A DNA stretch of 43,565 nucleotides from Saccoglossus kowalevskii (Eukaryota; Hemichordata; Enteropneusta; Harrimaniidae), in the NCBI RefSeq assembly GCF_000003605.2, contig NW_003131864.1:30084-73648 (forward strand), in the 5' to 3' direction. A model generated the notes under the pieces. It made no database searches, had not been told where the DNA came from, and was given only the letters and a program-made list of their open reading frames with translations. This document shows positions 10,449 to 23,100 of the stretch, in pieces (position 1 is the stretch's first letter; each line of letters begins with the position of its first letter). The position numbers and the translations under genes were made by a program.

Positions 10449-10856
10449 TGACCACTACATGACTATTTGAAAGTCAGTGCTGGTTACAAACCATTTTGAC
10501 ATCATTGAAGTGCTTTGTCACGAGAAGGTGCGAGGTATAGGAAAGGTGTTTTGTTTTGAGTGTTCAAAAACTGGAATGGGGTCACTGGACACAAGTTGTT
10601 TTTACATTAATGACCACTGGCAGTTAAAAATAAGTTTTTCACAAATCTCTCACAAACCGCATCCCCACAAATAGAAATCATATTGCAAGCTTGCACCAAT
10701 TAGAGAATTGCTCACAACCAAAATAAATTGCATAAATTCAACACTTTAAGAGAAGAACTTCATGAGAAGAACAAAAAGAGTTCTAAATTGAACCTATTAC
10801 CAGTGTTTCTTCTAACCTACAGTGGTTTGTGACTTTTGCAAGTTAGAAAAAAAAAT
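10449..10856. other. no feature recognised
   Basis: A 65-codon plus-strand frame at 10477-10674 has no recognisable domain and is probably chance. Confidence 0.5.
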
Positions 10857-10989
10857 TGAAAGAGCAGCAGTCGTCGCGCTGCGTCCTGTTCGATATGGGA
10901 CTCATAGCGACGTATATAACGCATGTCAAATACATTGTTTATTTACATGAAATTCGAATACACACTACGCGACGAACACCGCACTTTAA
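10857..10989 (-). mobile_element. 133-base MITE (GGTGGTCGT ends), degenerate copy
   Basis: It shares cgtcctgttcgatatgggac and tcatag-gacgta with the complement of 27643-27772, and both end in ctttaa. The terminal repeats are eroded here but clear in the other copy. Confidence 0.7.
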
Positions 10990-11674
10990 AGGATTCCACA
11001 TTTTATCTGTCAAGCATTGGTTTTTGTTGTGTGTCCGGTTATCATTTTTTTGGGACTCCAGGTAGCAATTTATGTAAAATTAAATCAATACATTTATGCC
11101 TCACTCTCCCAATTTTGATATCTTTTATGATACCAACACTGTTTTTAGAGAAAGTAATTTTTCTGTTTCTATTAATTATGAATTTGATTGTGTCAATTAC
11201 ATGTAAAAAATCACTGTTTCTAGTTGCGGCATTTTAAAATCTCCTTACATCTATGACACGGCTAAATGTCATAGAAGGGACGATACTCCTAGTTACTAAT
11301 TAATCACTGTCAAAAATAATCAATTATAAAGGTTTTTTAAAATCTTGAAATTACTTTCAGATCATGTTTTGGATTTTTTTAGGCAAATGTCAAATATTAT
11401 GAATGACAGTGGTATCTGTGCTTTGGCCAATGCAAGCTTTGAATTTTTATCAAAATTATTGTGACATTCGGAAAAGTTTTTTGCTATTGACTCAATTTGA
11501 ATGACTACTTGGGAGTAACTGTGATACAAACAATAATTGAATGTTTGAATTTAATAATAATACAAAACCAAATATTTATATTGTCATCTAGGGAAAATCA
11601 CTTTCGATAATCAGAATGGAATACTTGATACAATTTATACAATCTGAGGTCAAAGGTTGCCTTAATTAATCAAG
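10990..11674. other. no feature recognised
   Basis: AT-rich sequence; open frames here are hydrophobic, low in information and overlap the preceding repeat. Confidence 0.5.
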
Positions 11675-11867
11675 TACTGTAAATGCATTAATTATTCAAT
11701 GGTTTTCTCTGATAAGTAAAATTCGCTTAATTAAATCCACATAAGCATGAAAAATAACAATGGAACTCATTATTTCGCTGCTAAGTTCATAAACTCAAAA
11801 CCCAGTGAAATTACTCAAAACATCTAAATAGTGAAATTAAATGCCAGTAAAATTAGGTTTTACAGTA
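11675..11867. mobile_element. MITE family 2, copy 1
   Basis: Ends are TACTGTAAATGCATTAATTA and ggttttacagta. Blocks such as gtgaaattaaatgycagt and aaacccagtgaaatt recur at 39011-39220 and, inverted, at 26899-27059; a relative is at 28567-28725. Confidence 0.8.
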
Positions 11868-11898
11868 ACCCGACCAAATAGTGAAACACAAAGATGAG

Positions 11899-12111
11899 TA
11901 CTGTAAAATACTTTATTTTAGCTGGAATTAATTTTCACAGAAAAGACATTTTGGATGTTTTGTATGGAATTTATTTTCACTGATTTATGACAAGTTGAAT
12001 GTAAAATATAGGAAAAAAGGTATGTTCGCTGGATTTTATTTTTCACTGAATCATTCCTTCAACGAAAATAGCGAAAATTAATTTCAAGCAAAAATAAAGT
12101 ATTCTACAGTA
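11899..12111. mobile_element. MITE family 1, copy B
   Basis: TA+CTGTAAAATACTTTATTTT at the left and ataaagtattctacag+TA at the right; 213 bases, close to full length. It lies 31 bases from a family 2 copy. Confidence 0.9.
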
Positions 12112-12610
12112 CACATCAGTAGTACCTAAACAGACTCGCAGCTAGCCATGAAAAATCGCAATAATTCAGTCATTAAAAATTATAAGAAACTTTATTAATG
12201 GACAATAAGTGTCACAAATTTAGTTGTCAAGTAGAGAAAAAAATCTGTCACATGACTATATCAAATTTCAGGACATGCTCAAGAAACTAGTATATTCAGC
12301 GGATCGGGCAATGATTTATTTCCAAATCAAGTTACAAATTAATTAAAACAATACAATCAACTGTCATCAACACAACTAGAGCATGAGATAATTCAATTAA
12401 ATTGTCAGTGGAGTTAGTTGCGTGCCATGGAGAGTGCGATACAAAACGAGAAACAAAAAAATGTAAATCTCAAATTATATTTTATCATACCACTTTTGAT
12501 TATTGGACATATTGACTTCACAATTCAGTTTTCCAATAACTACAAACTTGATCTTTTATGTCTATTTATTACCAACAGTTTTTTTTTAATATGCAGATTA
12601 TATATACCAG
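12112..12610. other. no feature recognised
   Basis: AT-rich intergenic sequence; the right-most bases form the target-site duplication of the next element. Confidence 0.5.
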
Positions 12611-13012
12611 CAGAGGTACATTACTTGGGGTTTGTAACTACGGTGACATGATACCAAGATCCCGTCACAATCTCGCTCTCGCATAAGCGTTCCAACTCAG
12701 AAAAAATGCGAATGCGCATGCCCGAGGTAACTAAGATACTGGGATGTCCAGGTGGATCAAAATAGCTGCTCACGATATGACGGATTACGAGAACTATATT
12801 TTCTGCACATTTTCGATGTATTACATTTTTCACTATGATGGTGACAAGAAAAGTTTATTTTTTTCATTACAAACCTTGAACATTGATATGCGTCATGTCA
12901 TAAGGTTGTAGCCTCAGTCTCGCTATCTACGAGAAGAGACTTGAATGGGATCTTGACATGATGTCACCATACAGTACTATGCGAGTTGCAAACCCCAAGT
13001 AATGTACCTCTG
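12611..13012. mobile_element. 402-base non-autonomous hAT- or P-like element
   Basis: Terminal inverted repeats start CAGAGGTACATTACTTGGGG and match over about 29 bases with one mismatch. Direct flanks ATACCAG at 12604-12610 and 13013-13019 are identical (7 bases). The CAGAGG start suits hAT, whose duplication is normally 8 bases; 7-8 bases is also seen for P elements. No transposase is encoded. Confidence 0.85.
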
Positions 13013-13019
13013 ATACCAG

Positions 13020-13528
13020 GTATTATTTATTAACCGCTGGTGACCATACACATTGTAAAGTGCTAGCATGGTACACTGTAACCAACTTTGACTGAGTCTG
13101 CACATCACATAATCGAACACAGCTGAAACCAACAGATTTTCTATTCTATATTTCCGGATAAACATGTACATCCTCTAAAAATTGCATAGTGACCTTGTGT
13201 CGTATAAATATAACTTTTCCTTCATTCATGAAAAGGAAATTAGAAAGAACTATTATAAACTTGAATGCCGAGACTCAACAGTCTCTTTGAGTAATCAAGA
13301 TCATTTTATTGTAGCCAGAATTTATTTTTTAATGAAACCTGCAATTTCAGGATTTCTGTTTTTGATTATTAAATGTTACATCTAAGAGACAAAGTATTTT
13401 CACTGGACTTCATTACTGCACATATTTACAGACTTGTGATATCTGGGTTTAGAGCCAAGACTGAAGTTGTCCATTGTACTGGTATATCAGTCAAGTACTG
13501 AACCGTCCACTGCTCTAGGTTTTAGTAT
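13020..13528. other. no feature recognised
   Basis: Intergenic sequence without supported coding regions. Confidence 0.5.
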
Positions 13529-13712
13529 TACCGTAAAATCTGTATTAGAAGCCGCATCCCTAATAGAAGTTGCATCCATCCTATTTGAATAATTGAGAAC
13601 CAAAAATTCATCATTTCTAATATGTGTAGATGCTCTAATAGAAGCCGCATCCCCTCTGTTGCATTGTACCATTTTAATAGAAGCAGCTGTTCCTAATGCA
13701 GATTTTACAGTA
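13529..13712. mobile_element. MITE with TAGAAGCCGCATC repeats
   Basis: Ends are TA+CCGTAAAATCTGTATTAG and its near complement ctaatgcagattttacag+TA. Three internal copies of the aatagaagcngc motif are present (13545, 13566, 13639). Its right-hand TA is also the left-hand TA of MITE family 1 copy C. Confidence 0.8.
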
Positions 13713-13887
13713 CTGTAAAATACTTTATTTTAATAAGTGAGAATTAATTTTTGCTGAAAAAACTTTTTGGATGTCTTGTATGGAATTTATTTTCACTGAT
13801 TTTCGATGAGTGGAATGTTATTTTTATTGAATCATTAATTCCTTCAGCAAAAATTAATTCCAAGTGAAAATAAAGTATTTTACAGTA
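13711..13887. mobile_element. MITE family 1, copy C (in the GNL1 3' UTR region)
   Basis: TA+CTGTAAAATACTTTATTTT to aataaagtattttacag+TA, 177 bases with an internal deletion compared with copies A and B. It begins 69 bases past the GNL1 stop codon on the gene's strand and carries minus-strand AATAAA hexamers at 13786-13791 and 13724-13729. Confidence 0.9.
13786..13791 (-). promoter_or_regulatory. GNL1: candidate GNL1 poly(A) signal inside a MITE
   Basis: Minus-strand AATAAA about 165 bases past the GNL1 stop. A second at 13724-13729 is about 230 bases past it. Both lie in MITE copy C. Confidence 0.45.
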
Positions 13888-13955
13888 TCATACCCCCCCC
13901 CCCCCAATGAAATGTCAGATGCCCGGCTACTGGAACATAAAAATTAACACCAATT

Positions 13956-14191
13956 TCAAGACAGAGCAGAGAAGGGATTACTACAAAAGAAACCAATATT
14001 TTTGGCTCTATCCGCCCCTAGTGACTTCCTATCACTATCTACTTCACTCTCCACATCAGCGTCACTATCGCCCTCTGAACTCGTAAAGTCTCGAGATAGA
14101 TCAGATTGCTGTTCGTCTTCCAATTGTAATTCTCTGTGTTGTTCCTGTAAAGCTGCTATATATTTAGTCTCAGGATGACTCTCCCATTTGG
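13956..14191 (-). CDS. GNL1: GNL1 terminal exon
   Basis: It follows ttgttcacag, completes a split Ala codon and reads KWESHPETKYIAALQEQH, then an acidic Ser/Asp/Glu stretch, ending NPFSALS and TGA at 13956-13958. The acidic tail is the expected GNL1 C-terminus. Confidence 0.94.
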
Positions 14192-17100
14192 CTGTGAACA
14201 AATAAGACAAATCTTTTATCTATAATACCGTAGAATATTTTATTTTATTTTGAATTAATTTTCGTTGAAAAGACATTTTGGGTATTTTGTATGGAATTTA
14301 TTTTTCACTGATTTTTGACAAGTTGAAAAAAGGTATATTCGCTGGATTTTATTTTCACTGAATCATTCCTTCAGCGAAAATTAATTACAAGCGAAAATAA
14401 AGTATTTTAGAGTATTGTATTTAACAATAATCAGTAAACCATTTTACTTCCATGAGATAAATTTTTGTGAATTTTATGAGCTGGTGAAAATCGTCAAATG
14501 TTAAAAGTCACATGACTGCAGTTGTTTCGATCATTAACCTTTTTCACCACCAAATTTGTTTTGCATATTTTTCTGATATTTTTCAATATTTCTGGGAATG
14601 AATTCCAATTTTTGAGCCAACACAAAATTTTAGTCAATTCTTGGTTTTTATTCAAAAAATGTAGCTGTTTTTGTCCCAATCTTCTGAAGGAAATTGCAGA
14701 TCGTATGATACAAATGTGACAGGTCAAATGCACTAACATTCTAATTAGCCTTGTAATTTACTTTGTGCATGCGCAGTGGTGCTCAACTTGACATCCAGTC
14801 AGTTGGTCACTGAGATTTGCGGTATGAGCATCGTTTTGAAACCACTGAGGGACGACAACCCGTGCAGTATTTCCCATCTACTTTCCACGTTTATGAATTC
14901 ACTTTCGGTAAGATGACAGCTAATATTTGAAACGTATTTTGTAGCAAATTTAGTGTAAACATCGTATATTTCATTAACTTGTAAAACATGAGTAGGAGCG
15001 TGTACGCCACGTGTACCCATTGTTTGTACAGAACAACGTTGAAAGCCCATTACATTTGTTCATAGTGGTAATTAGTTATTCGGGATACATAAACTTATTA
15101 TGAATTGTTCATTTTTCTTATTGTATTTGCGTAATATTTATGTAATATTTGTGTATATATTTGTGGAATTGTAGTTTTTCTAAATGAGAACTGGTCCGAG
15201 TTTGTGGCACTGTTTAAATGTGCGAAAGGTTATGATTCATGTTTAGCAGTTATCACGACTCGTTTATTTGTTCTAAATTATTGTAGGTGTGTTTGCGTGT
15301 AAAAAGAAACTATGTAATTATATAGGGCGTCACTGAATTGTACTGGTTGGGGTGAGTTTATATACGCTTTACTCTAGTGCAATATTATTTCTGTGACTCG
15401 CATTAGATGTTATTTATTTATATTCATGAAAAATAGAAGTCTCTATGCGTCGACTTGAGTCTATTGAGAGGCATGATTCAGTTTATTGTGTACTTTGTAC
15501 ATTCAGTACTTACATAGTAGCTAAACTATTCTATTTTGATATCATGGTTTCTACTTGAAATTATGATCTCCATACCTCCAATGACATTGTATTAATCTTT
15601 TCTATTTATTGTATTTATGTAGGTTTCAGTCGTGTTAACTTTCATAGTTGCTCAGAACAAATGACAGCTTAACTATTTAAAGTAGCGTAGTGTTTTATAA
15701 TTTGCTGGTCGTTGAAACAAAAAAGAAACGTAAAATTTGTTTATGATGGCACTCAGGCAATCCATTCTATTTATATACATATATATTTTTAATCAGTGGT
15801 TATCCCTCAAAAAATAGTCTGTCTTTGAAATGAAATTATCAAAGTTTGCCACATTTTTTAAAATTTCAAACAAAGATAACTCCAAATTAGCTACAAGTCA
15901 TATTGTGCAATTTCTGTTTCCCTGCCATAGATTATTGAAAATTTTATTATTATTATTATTTTACATATTTTAAATAATTTGCTTGTATTTATTTACTTTA
16001 GTTATTTATTTCCCTGTAATACTTACAATCTATGGCAAATAAATATTATTATTATTAGTCTTATTCAATTATGTTTTTTTTTAAAATATGTTAAAATGGT
16101 CAATAAGTTGCAATAACAAGTGTTGGTGATTGTTGTGTATATGTTAATTCAATACCTTTCTCAGCGGTATATCCAACGGGTGACATGCATAATACTAGTC
16201 TGCCTTCGACTGCCAGTCTTAATATATTATTAGCAGCTCGGTAGGTATCATTTCTACCAGCTTTAGCTGTTATGAATCCACGCTTTTCAGCCCATGCTGA
16301 AAAAAGGAATATATTGTGATGATTAACTCGCAAAACTATTACAAATTGAAAATGTTACAATAATAATTCTCAGATAAAAATCAATCTAACAAAACTTGCA
16401 TGTATGCCATGAAATGCAGTTTTATTTCATTATTGCATTTTTTTGAAAACCTTAGAGTAAGATTGTACTCAATATAAGCACACTTATTTAGGTGGCAAAC
16501 ACAGAAGTATCTTTTTTACATATTCAAAATTGACCTATAAGTACAAACAACTACAATAGACCATTTTCCGTTCACTGCGAGAATCATGCGTTATGGGTGA
16601 AATCAAATGTAAAAACAGGACAAATAAAGGTCATAGCGTCGTAGTGGCGTCAAACATCATGTGGGATTCGACAAACGCGAAAATATTTTGGGTGGCATTT
16701 CCATGCTTAATAATGTGGTGTACTCATTTGATGATAGACAATTTCGATTAAGTGAGGGTATTCAAAAGCAATATTCCTCTGTCGAAGATCGGCCGGTCGA
16801 TGTGCGCTACAAACTAAAGAAATTTGAGTTTAGTAATTAAAAAAACCCCCCAAAAAAAAAGAAATTTGAGTTCAAAATCAAATCGTTCGATTTTTGCGGC
16901 GGACGTTTGACGCACGTCTTTCATGCATCTCGCAAGATCTCGCAGTTGAACGGAAAATCACCAATTATGTTATAAGTATTTGGCAGCCAACAAATTATTT
17001 TTTTTTTTTTTTTTTTTTTGCGATAAATCATAACATTGAATGCAATACTAATACTCATTTCTACTAAAAATGAGTCTACAAATTCTGCTACTGTGACTTA

Positions 17101-20100
17101 CCATCACATATATCATAAGCTGACCACTGTGGCGCACATGCACCTCGCTCTGTAGTATCTTCATTGGGGTGTTTTAATTTTAATATACATGATAAAGGTA
17201 TTCTTTGTGCTAAATAACCCACAGCTGAGTATGGTTCTTGTACTTGGGCTATTGGATAAATACCGGATAGAATCTAAAAATAGGATAAATTAGCAAGAAT
17301 TCTTAATTAGTATAGGGATAACAATCAAGATTACATCTATGAAAATACCTGTACTTTTCTGTAACGCTACTTTTTTTTAAATAAATTAATTTTATATTAA
17401 GTTGACAGCCATTTTTGGCATATTTCACAAACTCAATTTGACCAATCATTCCTTCAAAACTGAAATTACTGACTACTGTAAAATACTTTATTTTAGCTGG
17501 AATTAATTTTCGCTGAAAAGGTTTTTTGGGTGTTTTGTATGGAACTTATTTTCACTGATTTTTGATGAGTTGAATGTGAAATATAGGAAAAAAAGTATAT
17601 TCGCTGGATTTTATTTCCACTGAAAATAGCGAAAATTAATTCCAAGCGAAAATAAAGTATTTCACAGTACATTCCTGTATTCCGCCTTGAATTATATCTA
17701 TGAAAATACGTGTACTTTTCTCAAACGCTAAAATAAATAAACAAATTTTATATTAAGTTGACAGCCATTTTTGGCATATCTCACAAACTCAATTTGACCA
17801 ATCATTCCTTCAAAACTAAAATTACTGACTATACTGGATAAGTGGTCTTGGTGAATCACTGAGTTTAACAGTACAAGACAATAAATTACTAACTATATTA
17901 ACCAGTGAAGGTCTGATTACATATACCAACCTGTAACTGTTTATCTACTATTGCTGGAAAGATAAGTCCTGGTGAATCACAGAGTTTAACAGAGTGTGTT
18001 AGAAAGATAGTCTGGAAATGTTTTGTATGTCCTGGTGTCCGCGAGGCACTCACTACTTTTTTTCCTACTAAACCATTCATTAGTGATGACTTGCCAACAT
18101 TTGGATGACCTAAATGATGAAGTAAATGCTCACCGTTAATATTCAAATATATGTTTTCAGACTGCATCCAGACGGGGACTAAAAATGCAGACAAAGAATT
18201 TCAGCAACATGTTGACAAGGAGCAAAACAACACCACTTTTATTACGTACCCACACATCCTATTGTTAACATTCCTTCTTTGAACTGAACATGTTCTTCAT
18301 ACGATGCATCGGGAACAGCATCATCATGATTCAACGCGATGTGTTCGTAGATACTATCTTCACCTTCTATTTCTGCTTCTATTTTATTTTTCCAACTACT
18401 TAAATCAACTGTAAATAACAATACAATATACTATACAACATCATAATTTGAATGCTTTGTCTGTAAAAGTGTGTGACTGATAGGAAAAGTATATAATAAT
18501 GGTATTATGTTGTGTCATCCATGCCAAGTCAAATACAAAAGATATTACATGTAAAGACTCATGGATTGAAGGCATACACAAAATTAGGGACATTTACAAT
18601 ATAAATCCCATTACCATATCAAAAAAGTCATTCTTACAGAAAACTAAGAACCACGTACTACACAGATTCAAGGATTAGTGACATTAATAGAACAGATTCT
18701 AAGCTCAGAACTTACAGCCTCCTTAAAAAGTATATCAATACGTCACCCTATCTGCATTTATTACATAATAGAGAAGACATCAAAGTAATGTCACACTTCA
18801 AATTGAAGTTGGAAGACATAAAAAGCCAAAAATACCAGCAAAAATACGAATCTATAAAAATGCACTTCATCAGAAATTGAAGATGTGACAGGGTGTGATA
18901 TTACATATAAGGAAATGAGATGATACACTATTATGGTGTTATCCAGGCCAGGTCAAATACCAAACATGATATAAGCAAAGAAATCATTGCAGCAACTCAC
19001 CTTTATCTTTACAAATATTTTCACAGGCAATAAACAACTGTTTGGGACCAACTGCTGTAAAATGTCCTCTTCTTCTCTTTTTATTTAATTCTAAAACAAA
19101 AAATAGAAGTTGTAAATATAATTTCTATATTTAAGTCTATAAGATGTGTTTTTGTTTCCAAGTAAAAGAAAAAATGGAAATGAAGTTGATCCCCCAAAAA
19201 ATTTCTGTTTTTCAGCATGTATAAATAATTTTGCTGATATTTTATTTAAAATAAGTGATTGTCTTGACTGGCTTTAGGCTGATTTTTACATCACTGCTAT
19301 ATCCAGGGATGAGAATGAGAATTTTAATTTTCAGCTGAAAGTAAAGTAGCCGGCGTCCAAGCTGACATCGTTAACGACTTCCGAGTCTACGTCCAAGCCA
19401 ATGGTTCTGCTGGGCAACAGGGCAGCTCACTCAGAGCAAAACCAGCCAATCATGTTAATCATTATATATTACTTCGAAGACTTGGAAACCAATTCGGATT
19501 TTACAATTGCACTAAAAAGTCGCGAATATGCCACATTGGAGACACCGTGAGTTGTCTCCTTTTGACCATACACTGATACAGACTTCTTGCAGCCCACAAC
19601 AATGACCGGACAGCGTGTTTACTTCCGGTGAATAAACAAGATTTGTATTCTTACCCCTCCCCCCTAAAATTTTACTCCTTGGATTTAGATGTTTCAGAAA
19701 ATCTGGAAAATTCTCATCCCTGTATATCACATGCAGAGGGTACAAGATGATTCCCCTTTTAAACTCCTCATAGCTGACAGTGTAAAAACATGAAAAGCAG
19801 GGCTATTTTACAGATAGCGTCAAGTAACCAGCATTTTTAAAAAATTAAAAAGTAAAGTAGTGAAAAGACATATCGTTTAAACTAAACCAGTAAATGAACA
19901 ATATCAGAGATGTCTATTCAGCTGACTACTTACTCTAAAGGAACCAGTCTGCCATTTCTAAAACCAGGTTGTTTTTACTAAAACTCCAAAAATAAACTGA
20001 AGGCTTGTTTATTGAGGTCATACTAAATAACAGTTTGAAATCCAAGTATGCCATCCTTTGCAAAAAGTGTTTTTTTATTTAAAAATAAATTGCCTGTAAC

Positions 20101-23100
20101 CCCGCACCTTGTTACAAATTGTAATTGTGTCTACATGACATTATCTATATGGCATAGGATTTGGGTCTGACGCAACAACTGCTAAGATACCTTGGATGTG
20201 CTATCCTGACGTCAACTAGAACCAGACACCTGCATTCTAAATTGAGAAAATAGTTGCCTTAGGGACGACGTCAAAAGATCGATGTCGGATAAAAAACTTA
20301 TTTCCTTTAGTTAGGAAGTGGGGGGTTTTGACCTCAAAAAGTTTCCATCCTACAAAAACGATTTTATTTTTTAATGAAGTCAAAAAAATCTTGGAGTATT
20401 TGTAGTTTTTTTTTTTTCTATTCAATCATGGACAGAAATAACCGAAAAGGGAAAAAAATAGAAAAATGGTTTGGTTCGAGTGTAAATCTGCGTCAAATGA
20501 GGTGCATTTGTAAAATCTTTTTNNNNNNNNNNNNNNNNNNNNNNNNNNNNNNNNNNNNNNNNNNNNNNNNNNACCCGACAACCAACTGCTATGCAATACT
20601 ACTGTCCGATTATCATTTTGTATTTAATGGTGAATGTAGTCTGACGCCATGACCAATATTTATCAATTAAGTTTCAGTGAGGGGTAGGGGGGGTTTGGAA
20701 AAAAACTAAAGGAATTAAGTTTTTTATCCGACATCGATCTTTTGACGTCGTCCCTTAGGACAAGAAGTATTCTTAAATCTTTTGCGACTAGCAGTGTGAG
20801 ATTAAATCATCCCCACACTATGCATATACATGCATGTACAATTAACAGTTTTGTAAATGTTCTTTGATAATATTAGTAGACGCAAAGACACATATGAGCC
20901 AGAAATACAAATTGAGCTGACATTGTTGACAGACGACAATGTTGCTATGGTGACATTAATAGAAGCTTTAGAAATGTTCCACACTGCCGAGAATATTGTC
21001 AATGACAGACTAAACAAGCATAAAACAGGTGATATTTGCAAGGCAAATGGACATGCCTGGCAATTAAATATCAAGAACAACCAGAATCGTAGCCTGACGA
21101 GGTCGTACGAGTTTCGCCCTTTGTGGTGCTCCAAACCCAACACACGCCTGACAGAACGATGTAGTTTTTCACTTCCCCCAATTTTTTGTCAGTACCAATC
21201 AAATTGCACGAACATTAGATAGTGACATTAAAGAGTAACCATGCACGGCAGAGTTTATATCCGCCCAATGTTTATCATCTTGTTGAAAACAGTCTGTGAT
21301 TTTTGCCTGCAATGCAAACATGGCTTTGATTGACGGTGTTACCATGACCACCAAAATGAAGAAGAAGAAGGCGTGAACTTTGCTAATTAGCAGTATTGAT
21401 ATTCGGAGACGTACACTATTCTGTCAGGCGTTATAGTGAAGACTGATGCCATTCAGCCGGCGAGGGCCTACTCACTGTCAGGCTACCAGAATCGCAACAC
21501 AGTGTAGGCTGGGTTGTTCATACAGTAGAAACATGCATGTGATAGGATATATAATCCCACAATATTTTCTCTTATATTGACATCAGCATATACTATGAGG
21601 TTATTACGAGGATACCAAAAAGTTTGCACAAAGACAGTACAGCGGGACTATCGACGACGCACAGCTGGGGTCGATACGATGACGTACTGTCTGAGTGCAT
21701 ACTTTGCTGTATCCTCGAAATAACCTTATTATTATACACCTTTTCCTCCCAAGGATACATCATGGGAATGCCGACATCCAAAAAGTTCAGAACAGATTTA
21801 GCGAACTTCTTTGTGTGGAATCTGGTCAAACCCTGGGGGCAGCCAGGTTTTTTTATTATTATTAGAGGATGCTTACACACGTAAAATTACAGCATGCTGT
21901 AACTTGTGGCGTTATGGTGACAGTTGTATAATAATAATAATGATATAAAACTGGTAGTAATCACTTGTGTCTGCTGATCACAACCCAAGAAAAACTATCT
22001 TGGTAATACCGGTATATATAATTAATTTCTACCTGTTTGATACTAGCGGATAATAGGTACCCCTTACTACGTTTTTCAATTTGTGGAATAATACATCTAT
22101 TAATTGGGCAGTATAGCAACTAATACTTCACTTCAAGCAAGTTTCTTTCGTTTAATGACGTACCATGTATATTGTGGTGATGTGAGAGAAAAAAAATCTT
22201 CCAGCCTTAAGGGCATGGTGGAATGACATTTTCCAAAATTGCGTGAGAAATATCAACCCACACATATGGGAGTGTGGGATTTTATAATCCGTGGCCTTAG
22301 GCTACTATTAATTTTAAACCATGTACTTCAATGCAGTTTGCCATTAACTCAGATCGATCAATTCAATTTTGGTTTATGCTTCTCAGCTCACAGCAACTAA
22401 CTGTGGTTGTAACTACAGTTTGGTATGTGGGGTACGTGGCTCACCAAAAGTTTACAAAGTAACCAGTTTTTAGACAGCTGCTATGAAGTCTGGTGAGCAT
22501 TTACAGGCAAGCTAGTAATAGCAAACATGTGGTTCACAAATGACGTCACTAAGCCTGTAAAGTGGTTAATTATTCATGATTAAGTCGTTATATTCCAACA
22601 AACAAATAAGTAAACAAAAATTAAAATTGCAGACGTATTTATAACTGCTTCCATTGTAATGATTCACCAGATGCTTCCTAGCTTGTTAAGGTGACAAATT
22701 TCCTTGGCTTTACAACAAATCACTGATAAGCCACAGTAAGGATGAGAGATTCAAATTGACCTTTAGTTATCATCTGAGCATGTAAGTCCTTTTGATCTTT
22801 TTAACATGCTGAATAACATTCTATGGTTACTTTGGTTCTATGTTTAGTGAAATCTTGTAATCGTGACAAACATTATTAAGATAGTTCGCTACTATCGCAC
22901 TCAATCACGTTAGTGCCCAAGGTCCTCAACTCAGAAAATCATGACTTTTTAGGGGAGGGCGCTTACACGAGCACTCCCCTCGGAAAAGATTGCAAATGAA
23001 TTTTAATTCACTATGTGACAGATTGAGGGGATATTACGTCTTTGTGGGAAAATAAAATTATGAAATTAGTTGCGTCATCATCGACTTTTACAATGAAGAA

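Noticed and set aside
10856-11237. Two overlapping plus-strand frames of 69 and 104 codons
   Set aside because: They begin inside a MITE also found at 27643-27772, and the rest is low-complexity hydrophobic translation of AT-rich DNA.
15924-16035. Inverted pair TGCCATAGATT as a possible element
   Set aside because: Eleven bases with no flanking duplication and no second copy is not enough.
19512-19745. 77-codon minus-strand frame
   Set aside because: It lies inside and across the end of the element at 19304-19722.
20802-21143. 113-codon minus-strand frame
   Set aside because: It overlaps the more coding-like plus-strand fragment and runs across the boundary of the hAT-like insertion, so it is an opposite-strand shadow.
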